Shown here piece after piece: positions 55,717 through 62,663 of a stretch of 64,000 nucleotides of DNA (position 1 is the first letter of the stretch; the number at the start of each line of letters is the position of its first letter). This stretch comes from an uncultured Flavobacteriaceae bacterium (lineage in GTDB: Bacteria; Bacteroidota; Bacteroidia; Flavobacteriales; Flavobacteriaceae). The stretch spans positions 310,001 through 374,000 of the forward strand of contig CANMSI010000001.1 of assembly GCA_947500575.1 (NCBI GenBank), in the 5' to 3' direction. The notes beneath the pieces are model-generated. The model had not been told where the DNA came from. It did no database searches and worked only from the letters and a program-made list of their open reading frames with translations. The position numbers were made by a program, and so were the translations under genes.

Positions 55717-55809
55717 CTAAAATCCATATTCCAAACGCTTTACAATCGGATTCATTTCATTGGATAAATGAAATTAGAAATATCAATATTATAGCTTCAC
55801 ACATCATAT

Positions 55810-55825
55810 TTGTAGGAATTTACAA
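55810..55825. promoter_or_regulatory. Inverted repeat, possible regulator site
   Basis: TTGTA (55810-55814), GGAATT and TACAA (55821-55825) form an inverted repeat about 90 bases before the second PorP/SprF gene. A 14-base stretch (55806-55819) is the exact reverse complement of 48345-48358, in front of the T9SS substrate gene. No known regulator is assigned. Confidence 0.4.
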
Positions 55826-55915
55826 CAAAAATTGATTTAAAAATAAGAATTATCCCACTTTAGTGTTATTATCAAACATACGGTAGTTCCCATTTAAACC
55901 GACCTAATTTTTGTT

Positions 55916-56857
55916 ATGAAAAAGTTCTTTCTTGTTTTACTAATGAGTCTTATTTCATATGAAGCAGCCGTTGCACAACAAGACCCTCAATTTACGCAAT
56001 ATATGTATAATACTTTGGCGGTAAACCCAGCATATGCAGGTTCTAGAGGAGTTTTCAGTATTGCTGGACTCCATAGATCTCAATGGGCAGGTTTAGACGG
56101 TGCACCTAGTACACAAACGCTAAACTTTAATTCACCCGTTTCTGAAAGAATGGGAATTGGACTCTCTGTAATCAATGATGAAATAGGAAATAACACACGA
56201 CAAGAAACCTATATAGATGCCGCCTTTTCCTATTCAATTCCACTTTCTGCAAGGGGCGAGAAGTTATCATTTGGTCTAAAAGCGGGAGGACATCTTTTAA
56301 ATATAGATTTTTCTAAATTATCAGGTTTTTCAGAAGAGCAAAGCACAAATGGCTTGGTAAACATAGATAATAAATTCTCTCCCAATTTTGGAGCTGGCAT
56401 TTATTACCATACCAATACTTTTTATGCCGGCGTCTCTGTTCCTAATTTTTTAGAAACAGAACATTTTGACGAATCAGGAAGCGCTACTTCATATTTGGCG
56501 AGGGAACGAATTAATTATTATTTTATTTCTGGTTATGTATTTGACCTCAATAGGAATCTTAAATTTAAACCCGCGGTACTTTTTAAAATAGTAAGTGGTG
56601 CTCCATTGCAAGCAGATATATCTGCCAATTTTTTAATTAATAATCGATTTAGTTTAGGAGCAGCGTATCGTTGGGACGCTGCAGTAAGTGCTTTATTTGG
56701 ATTTCAACTATCAGATCAATTCATGTTAGGACTTGCATATGATAAAGAAACTACTCAACTTGGGAGTGCCGCTTTTAACAATGGTTCTTTTGAAGTGTTC
56801 TTGCGTTTTGAACTATTTAATCAAATTTCTAATGTAGTTACTCCTCGCTTTTTTTAA
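55916..56857 (+). CDS. PorP/SprF-family T9SS membrane protein (paralogue 2)
   Basis: A 313-residue beta-barrel protein with the same layout as the first PorP/SprF (signal peptide ending near AVAQ, QDPQFTQYMYNT, NPAYAGSRGVFS, AAYRWDAAVSALFGFQLSDQ, TPRFF at the end). The two share well over half their residues, so they are a duplication. This copy has no type B substrate gene next to it: a terminator separates it from the first cassette. Its partner substrate may be encoded elsewhere, perhaps the large secreted protein at the window's right edge. Confidence 0.92.
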   Translation: MKKFFLVLLMSLISYEAAVAQQDPQFTQYMYNTLAVNPAYAGSRGVFSIAGLHRSQWAGLDGAPSTQTLNFNSPVSERMGIGLSVINDEIGNNTRQETYIDAAFSYSIPLSARGEKLSFGLKAGGHLLNIDFSKLSGFSEEQSTNGLVNIDNKFSPNFGAGIYYHTNTFYAGVSVPNFLETEHFDESGSATSYLARERINYYFISGYVFDLNRNLKFKPAVLFKIVSGAPLQADISANFLINNRFSLGAAYRWDAAVSALFGFQLSDQFMLGLAYDKETTQLGSAAFNNGSFEVFLRFELFNQISNVVTPRFF

Positions 56858-56938
56858 ATTCACATCCATTTGCTTTCCTTCCGCATATAAAAAGGACAAA
56901 AACTGCCATAAAATAGAAAGAATACAGTTAAAGTATGC

Positions 56939-56946
56939 TAATTTTG
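56939..56946 (+). promoter_or_regulatory. Putative -7 box of ctaA
   Basis: TAATTTTG fits TAnnTTTG and lies 24 bases before the ATG. There is no TTG at the right distance upstream. Confidence 0.42.
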
Positions 56947-56970
56947 TAATCCACAATAAGTGTTCATTGC

Positions 56971-57996
56971 ATGCAACAAACTTTTCTTAGAATTGCGAAG
57001 ATTTCACTGATTCTAGTATACTTAGTGATCATTGCTGGTGCCGTAGTAAGAATGACAGGTAGTGGCATGGGATGCCCAGACTGGCCCAAGTGTTTTGGCT
57101 ACTACATTCCGCCCACAGATTCATCAGAATTAGAATGGAAAGAAGAATGGCAGTACCAAAAAAATCAGGTGATCATCAAAGATGAAATGCTTAGAGTAGC
57201 TAAAACCAACTTTAAAACAAATACCTCCTATGATGCATCTAATTGGGAGCCTTATACTAAACACGATTATGCAATTTTCAATGTTTGGCATACCTGGATA
57301 GAATACATTAACAGACTTTTTGGTGCATTAGCAGGTTTAGCCACCTTTGTATTAGCGCTCTATTCTCTCCGCTATTGGAAAAAGAAAAAAAAATTAACAA
57401 TTACCTCTTGGCTTATCGTATTTGCAATGGGTTTCCAAGCATGGTTGGGAGCTACGGTTGTCTATTCGGTGCTGGAACCTGTAAAAATTACTATACACAT
57501 GGTAATGGCCTTGGTTATAGTAGCAATGCTTTTATACCTTATTTTTAAGGCAAGTGACCGAGCTATAGATGGCTCTTACGATAAAAGAACCGCCTTACTA
57601 GTATTTGTAGCTTTGGGGTGTACCCTTATTCAAATTGTTTTAGGTACCCAAGTAAGACAGTTTGTAGATGAACAGATAGATCTAGTTGGGGAGCAGGCAA
57701 AAAATTTATGGCTATTGGAACCAACCCTACAATTCTACATACATCGTTCATTTTCCATTTTTGTCGTTCTATTGAATTTATATATAGCGTATCGAATGTA
57801 TACCCAACTACAAAACCATTCCAAAATTAACTGGGTATTGATACTAATTGGTCTAGAAATAGTTACGGGGATGTTGATGTATTATGTGGACTTCCCCTTT
57901 GCTTCCCAACCATTACACCTGGTAATCGCTTCTATTCTATTTGGAGTACAGTTTTATTTAGTATTAGAGACAAATAAACAAAAGTTAGTTGTGTAA
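56971..57996 (+). CDS. ctaA: Heme A synthase CtaA/COX15
   Basis: A 341-residue inner-membrane protein with about eight spans that turns heme O into heme A for cytochrome oxidase. Family features are GAVVRMTGSGMGCPDWPKCFGYYIP at the start, HTWIEYINRLFGALAG, ITIHMVMALVIVAM, QIVLGTQVRQFVDE and FYIHRSFSIFVVLLN, giving the conserved heme-binding histidines. The bulky first periplasmic loop (residues 45-100) is typical of Bacteroidota forms. A single gene with its own -7 box. Confidence 0.94.
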   Translation: MQQTFLRIAKISLILVYLVIIAGAVVRMTGSGMGCPDWPKCFGYYIPPTDSSELEWKEEWQYQKNQVIIKDEMLRVAKTNFKTNTSYDASNWEPYTKHDYAIFNVWHTWIEYINRLFGALAGLATFVLALYSLRYWKKKKKLTITSWLIVFAMGFQAWLGATVVYSVLEPVKITIHMVMALVIVAMLLYLIFKASDRAIDGSYDKRTALLVFVALGCTLIQIVLGTQVRQFVDEQIDLVGEQAKNLWLLEPTLQFYIHRSFSIFVVLLNLYIAYRMYTQLQNHSKINWVLILIGLEIVTGMLMYYVDFPFASQPLHLVIASILFGVQFYLVLETNKQKLVV

Positions 57997-58044
57997 TTCC
58001 ACATTAGAACTTTTAAATTCTAGTCTTAAAATCGTAATTCTTTG

Positions 58045-58052
58045 TACCTTTG
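58045..58052 (+). promoter_or_regulatory. Putative -7 box of the pRiA4b ORF-3-like gene
   Basis: TACCTTTG is a full TAnnTTTG match, 23 bases before the ATG. No -33 TTG is present at the usual spacing. Confidence 0.45.
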
Positions 58053-58075
58053 CCATTACGTAAAAGTCACAACGC

Positions 58076-58570
58076 ATGATTTATAAAATCAGGATCATAC
58101 TAGATGCTGAAGAAGATATCTTTAGAGATATGGAAATTGAAGCTAGCAACAGTCTCGAAGAATTCCATAATGCAATTACCCAAGCCTTTGGTTTTTTGGG
58201 AAATGAAATGGCTTCTTTCTATACCTGTGATGCGGAATGGAATCAGGATGAAGAAATTGCGCTTTTTGATATGAGTGAAAATGGCTCCAATGTTCGCTTA
58301 ATGAATGAAATTAAGTTGGAAGATATTATCACCACAAATACACCAAAACTCCTCTACGTATATGATTTTTTAAATATGTGGGCGTTCTTCATTGAATTGG
58401 CAGATGTGGTTGAAAAAGAAGATGGAAAAGCCTATCCTAATATTATATTTTCATTTGGGGAATTACCGGATGCGCCGCCAGAAAAAAAGTTTGAGGCAGA
58501 CCCATCTTTTGACTTTGATAATACGCTAGACAATTATGATGATCTAGACTTTGACGAGAATTGGAACTAA
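58076..58570 (+). CDS. Plasmid pRiA4b ORF-3-like protein
   Basis: A 164-residue acidic cytoplasmic protein. Its start, MIYKIRIILDAEEDIFRDMEIEASNSLEEFHNAITQAFGF, is the usual beginning of this family (also named after an IS1096 passenger gene), and LLYVYDFLNMWAFFIELADV matches the later LxYxYDFGDxW block in a diverged form. The C-terminus is a low-complexity acidic tail (FDFDNTLDNYDDLDFDENWN). The function is unknown. Despite the name, nothing here suggests a mobile element. Confidence 0.82.
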   Translation: MIYKIRIILDAEEDIFRDMEIEASNSLEEFHNAITQAFGFLGNEMASFYTCDAEWNQDEEIALFDMSENGSNVRLMNEIKLEDIITTNTPKLLYVYDFLNMWAFFIELADVVEKEDGKAYPNIIFSFGELPDAPPEKKFEADPSFDFDNTLDNYDDLDFDENWN

Positions 58571-58637
58571 AAAGCACTCAAGAAGCTTTTAATTTGTCTA
58601 TTACACTTTACTCAACACTAAATATTCAATACCATAC

Positions 58638-59696
58638 ATGATTAACCTCTACTCTACCCAAATTGAAAGCGTATCATTGCATCGCGTTGGAAATAAAAAT
58701 AAAGGAGAATCTGTTTTTTTATCAGACCAACCTCATCTATTAAATGATGAAACCAATGGTCTATTAAAAGAATATTTCTTTAAGCCATTTAGAGAAAAGG
58801 AAGAAAATTACTTTCGATTTGACCATGAAGTAGACATTGAATTTAATGAACTGTATAAGTTTGCTACTGAAATTTTCAATGATTCCGACAGCATCCACGC
58901 CAACTCTAAAAAAATTACAACGCATTTATTTGAACAATCAAATCATCCACATATTAAAAGTGGAGAGGTGTATGTAGCCTATTTGACTAATGTCTTATTA
59001 GACAATGTTAAAACCGATGCTATTGGCATTTTCAAAAGTGAATTAAAACACGACTTTATACAATTTGAGGAGAAAGGAAGTAATTTAGATTTGGTAATTC
59101 AGCAAGGAATTAACATCAATAAATTAGATAAAGGTTGCCTTATTTTTAATACAGACAAAGAAGAGGGATATAAAATACTTTCTGTAGATAGTAACCGCTA
59201 CGATACGAAATACTGGTTGGAAAATTTTCTGGGAGTAGATGCACTGGCTGATGAAAATTTTTATACCAAAAACTATTTGAAATTTTGCCAGAATTTTGCC
59301 AAAGATGTAGTACTTCCGGCAGAAGATAAACAACAAGAAGTGCTTTTCTTAAATAGGGCCGTAAATCATTTTGCCAAAAATGATGCCTTTGAAGAAACTA
59401 GCTTTTTAAATGAAGTAATGGACAATCCGGAGCTAATACCAGAGTTTAAACATTACAAAGTAGAAAAAGGACCTAAATACAGCATTGAAGATGTTTCCAA
59501 TTTTGATATTGCAAACAAAGCAGTTTCCGATGCGCGAAAGAAAATTAAAAACACCATCAATCTGGATACCAATATTCAGATAAAACTAGATTTCATTAAC
59601 CCAGAATCTGCTGAAAAATTTGTAGAAAAAGGATGGGATGAAGAGCGTCAAATGTATTATTACTTGGTGTATTTCAACAAAGAGCAAAAGAGTTAA
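58638..59696 (+). CDS. 37-kDa nucleoid-associated protein family (YejK/NdpA-like)
   Basis: A 352-residue cytoplasmic protein of the NA37 nucleoid-associated family. Typical parts are the N-terminal ESVSLHRVGNKNKGE, SGEVYVAYLTNVLLDN, AIGIFKSE and LDKGCLIFN. The family was named from its binding to the nucleoid in enterobacteria; its function is not well known. It stands alone, 67 bases after the previous gene, and is convergent with the kinase-like gene. Confidence 0.85.
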   Translation: MINLYSTQIESVSLHRVGNKNKGESVFLSDQPHLLNDETNGLLKEYFFKPFREKEENYFRFDHEVDIEFNELYKFATEIFNDSDSIHANSKKITTHLFEQSNHPHIKSGEVYVAYLTNVLLDNVKTDAIGIFKSELKHDFIQFEEKGSNLDLVIQQGININKLDKGCLIFNTDKEEGYKILSVDSNRYDTKYWLENFLGVDALADENFYTKNYLKFCQNFAKDVVLPAEDKQQEVLFLNRAVNHFAKNDAFEETSFLNEVMDNPELIPEFKHYKVEKGPKYSIEDVSNFDIANKAVSDARKKIKNTINLDTNIQIKLDFINPESAEKFVEKGWDEERQMYYYLVYFNKEQKS

Positions 59697-59700
59697 AAAT

Positions 59701-59715
59701 ACGCTGACTAAGCGT
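59701..59715 (-). terminator. Weak terminator of the kinase-like gene
   Basis: A 5-bp stem (ACGCT/AGCGT) with a five-base loop, followed on the minus strand by TATTTTTAA. It overlaps the minus-strand stop codon. Short stem, so moderate support only. Confidence 0.4.
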
Positions 59716-60790
59716 CAAAACGTTTCTCAATAATTTGTTTCATACTTACGTCTTCGTAGTTTCTTTTTACGAAATCTAGAGCCAATGTTAACACCTCTCC
59801 CATGGTGTTACATTTTTTAAATTGAGCATCCATAGTTAGCTCATAAATCTGCGCTTTTAAAAGTGCTACGTTTTCATCCAAAGAAATAACATCTTCCCTA
59901 CAAATGCTTACCAATTCTTCTATCCTGTTTTCTGAACTTATAATACGTTTGGCAACGATAGACCGTTCTTCTATTTTGTACTGATCAACAGAATCGTTCT
60001 GTAGCTTACTCTTAACGAGCTCTACCATTAAATAGTTTTCCTTAAAAAACTGAGGTCGGTATACCTTTAATTTGCCCTCAAAACACTGTTGATCAAAATC
60101 GATTGCCCTAATTTTATACACCACATGATCAAAATCGTGGGTAGGTACAATCACATAATTATACGAACGCATATCGCCTAGCAAACGTATCATACAACGT
60201 TCATTAAACTTCACAAACTCCTTTGCTAATTGTGCTTTTTCAGACTCAGAACATTTGGGCAACATTTCTTTGATAAAGACATCTCCTGGAATTCCTGCAA
60301 TATGTTCCTCTATTAACGTATTTTTATAGACCAAAAAGTTCAAATTATAGGGGGATAGCATATGTTCTAATTCCAATCCATACACTCTGGAAGCATCGGT
60401 CTTTTTAACATAGATATAAGTGAAGTTATCATTGAGAATATTTCGAACTCGAATGCGAAAAGGTTTCGAATTCCCAAAAGTGCAATAATCTACAGCATCA
60501 ATATTAAGGTATTGAATAATGCGATCGCTACCATCTGAATGTAAAATAGAATATACCTTTTTTAGACTTAAATCAATCTCCTCCCGCTCAAATTCGGAAT
60601 AATACACACGTACCCAAAGTGTGTCTTCTTCCTTCGAATCATACACTACAACAGAACCCGAAAAGCGTAAAAGATCTTCATAAAAAATGGGAATTTCAAT
60701 TTTTCTGCTGTATTGATCCAAATAAGCATCTAACCTGCTACTAATAGGATACGCAGGTTTTTTCTTGGACATTAATCGTTCAGACGTCAT
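59708..60790 (-). CDS. Unrecognised cytoplasmic protein with protein-kinase-like motif order
   Basis: A 360-residue soluble protein (or 354 from the ATG at 60772), with no signal peptide or span. I do not recognise its family. Its middle follows the order of a kinase fold: YIYVKK with K129/K130 where the VAIK lysine would be, GLELEHML with an acidic helix (E140/E142), a hinge-like LVYKNTLIEEHIAG, then GDMRSYN, where D206 and N211 are spaced as in the HRDxxxxN catalytic loop, and AIDFDQ (231-233) like DFG. No Gly-rich loop is obvious. A protein or small-molecule kinase, or a dead relative, is possible. The C-terminal 100 residues are helical. Divergent from the ABC genes. Confidence 0.6.
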   Translation of the reverse strand: MTSERLMSKKKPAYPISSRLDAYLDQYSRKIEIPIFYEDLLRFSGSVVVYDSKEEDTLWVRVYYSEFEREEIDLSLKKVYSILHSDGSDRIIQYLNIDAVDYCTFGNSKPFRIRVRNILNDNFTYIYVKKTDASRVYGLELEHMLSPYNLNFLVYKNTLIEEHIAGIPGDVFIKEMLPKCSESEKAQLAKEFVKFNERCMIRLLGDMRSYNYVIVPTHDFDHVVYKIRAIDFDQQCFEGKLKVYRPQFFKENYLMVELVKSKLQNDSVDQYKIEERSIVAKRIISSENRIEELVSICREDVISLDENVALLKAQIYELTMDAQFKKCNTMGEVLTLALDFVKRNYEDVSMKQIIEKRFDA

Positions 60791-60881
60791 ATAAATAAAC
60801 TTGAAATCAACTTATCTTGTAACAAATTACGGATTTACTCGTCAACTATACTATAGAACTAACACAAAAACGAATCGGACT

Positions 60882-61784
60882 TTGGAAACAATTCTAACGG
60901 TTAACAACCTCACCAAAAAATATGGGTATCTCACGGCAGTGAAAGACCTCTCTTTTACCATTGAAAAAGGAAATGTATACGGTATTCTAGGGCCTAACGG
61001 CAGCGGAAAATCAACCACGCTTGGTATTGTACTGAATGTGGTGAACAGAACGCTAGGAGATTTTCATTGGTTTGACGGAAATACAACAACCCATGACGCC
61101 CTTAAAAAAGTAGGCGCCATTATTGAGCGTCCTAATTTTTACCCATATATGACGGCTATCCAGAATTTAAAACTAGTTTGTAAAATTAAAGGGGTTGGTG
61201 CTGATAAGGTAGAGGAGAAATTACAATTGGTTGGGCTCTGGGAACGAAGAAATAGTAAATTCAAAACCTATTCCTTAGGTATGAAACAGCGTTTAGCAAT
61301 AGCTTCTGCGCTTTTAAATGATCCAGACATTCTAATCCTTGACGAACCTACCAATGGTTTAGATCCGCAGGGAATACATCAAATTAGAGAAATTATTAAA
61401 AAAATTGCTTCTCAAGGAACTACCATCTTACTGGCATCTCACTTGCTAGATGAGGTAGAGAAAGTTTGCAGTCATGTAATTATTCTGCGAAAAGGAGAAA
61501 AATTATATTCAGGTTCAGTAGATGGCATGTTAGCAAGTCATGGATTCTTTGAATTAAGTACAGAAAATAAAGAAGCACTTACCAGCTTCTTAAAATCGAA
61601 TCCTAAGTTTGGAGAAATTAAGGAAGAAAACAATCTCATTACAGCCTTTTTGAAGGAAGAAATGGATGCTGCAACCTTTAATAAACTCTTGTTTGATCAG
61701 GGCATTGTACTCTCGCATTTAGTAAAACGCAAAGAGAGTCTAGAAGAACAATTCCTAACCTTAACTAAAAACCAATCCAATTAA
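60882..61784 (+). CDS. ABC transporter ATP-binding protein
   Basis: A 300-residue ATPase subunit of an ABC-2-type exporter. Walker A is GPNGSGKST, the signature is YSLGMKQRLAIA, Walker B is ILILDEPTNGLDP and the switch His is LLASHLLDE. The TTG at 60882 gives the family start (METILTVNNLTKKYG); an upstream in-frame start at 60801 adds 27 residues with no match. The C-terminus carries the small regulatory domain usual for exporters. The permease gene follows after 14 bases. Confidence 0.9.
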   Translation: METILTVNNLTKKYGYLTAVKDLSFTIEKGNVYGILGPNGSGKSTTLGIVLNVVNRTLGDFHWFDGNTTTHDALKKVGAIIERPNFYPYMTAIQNLKLVCKIKGVGADKVEEKLQLVGLWERRNSKFKTYSLGMKQRLAIASALLNDPDILILDEPTNGLDPQGIHQIREIIKKIASQGTTILLASHLLDEVEKVCSHVIILRKGEKLYSGSVDGMLASHGFFELSTENKEALTSFLKSNPKFGEIKEENNLITAFLKEEMDAATFNKLLFDQGIVLSHLVKRKESLEEQFLTLTKNQSN

Positions 61785-61798
61785 TTTCGCACTTTCCT

Positions 61799-62632
61799 AT
61801 GAAACGTTTACTTCAAATAGAATTTATAAAACTTTGGAATAACAGGGCCAGTAAAATACTGATCATTGCGTATTTTATTTTACTAACCCTGATATCATTA
61901 GTAGCTGCTATCAAATTCGATATTGGTCCAATTAAATTTCACCTAGCAGAACTAGGGATTTTCAATTTCCCCTACATCTGGCACTTTAATGCATTTATTG
62001 CCGCTTTCTTTAAGCTATTTCTAGCCGTGGTTATTGTTTCCATGATGGCCAATGAATACAGTAATAAAACCATTAAACAGAATTTAATTGATGGGCTCAG
62101 TAAATGGGAGTTTATCTACTCAAAATTTTTAACGGTAATTGCCTTCTCCGCTATTTCAACAGTCTTTTTATTCCTTGTCTCTTTAATTTTAGGGCTAATT
62201 TATTCCGACTATAACGAACTTAGTATCATCTTCTCTGATCTAGAATATATATTAGCCTTTTTTGTAAAGTTATTGGGCTTCTTTTCTTTCTGTCTGTTCT
62301 TGGGAATCTTTGTAAAAAGATCTGCCTTTGCTTTAGGGTTTTTAATCCTATGGGCAATTTTCGAGCAATTTGTTTTTGGGATGCTAGGTTGGAAAGTTAC
62401 TTCTTGGGAAAATGCTTTAATTATAAAAGGTTTCTTCCCCTTAGAGGCTATGTCAAATCTGGTACACGAACCCTTTAGCAGACTCTCTGCCGTACAAAAT
62501 ATAGGAGAACAAATTGGGGAAAATCTAAAATTTGACTATGCAGTTCATTGGTATGATTTTGTCATTGTCTTATGTTGGACGGCGATTTTCATCTATTTAT
62601 CGTATGCATTGCTAAAAAAACGAGATTTATAG
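61799..62632 (+). CDS. ABC-2-type transporter permease
   Basis: A 277-residue membrane subunit with about six spans, partner of the ATPase encoded just upstream. It starts with the usual MKRLLQIEFIKLWNNRASKIL amphipathic segment. NEYSNKTIKQNLIDGLSKWEF is the family's coupling-like loop. ABC-2 exporters of this kind carry lipids, peptides or drugs; the substrate is not clear. Low hydrophilic content between spans means no extra domain. Confidence 0.85.
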   Translation: MKRLLQIEFIKLWNNRASKILIIAYFILLTLISLVAAIKFDIGPIKFHLAELGIFNFPYIWHFNAFIAAFFKLFLAVVIVSMMANEYSNKTIKQNLIDGLSKWEFIYSKFLTVIAFSAISTVFLFLVSLILGLIYSDYNELSIIFSDLEYILAFFVKLLGFFSFCLFLGIFVKRSAFALGFLILWAIFEQFVFGMLGWKVTSWENALIIKGFFPLEAMSNLVHEPFSRLSAVQNIGEQIGENLKFDYAVHWYDFVIVLCWTAIFIYLSYALLKKRDL

Positions 62633-62663
62633 TATCTTGTCAGGTAGAGAACCTATCTGATCA

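Noticed and set aside
58076-58570. Possible transposon passenger gene, as the family is also called IS1096 TnpR-like
   Set aside because: No transposase, terminal inverted repeat or target duplication is visible on either side; the family is mostly chromosomal.
60801-60881. Upstream in-frame start for the ABC ATPase
   Set aside because: It adds 27 residues with no family match; the TTG at 60882 gives the normal family beginning.
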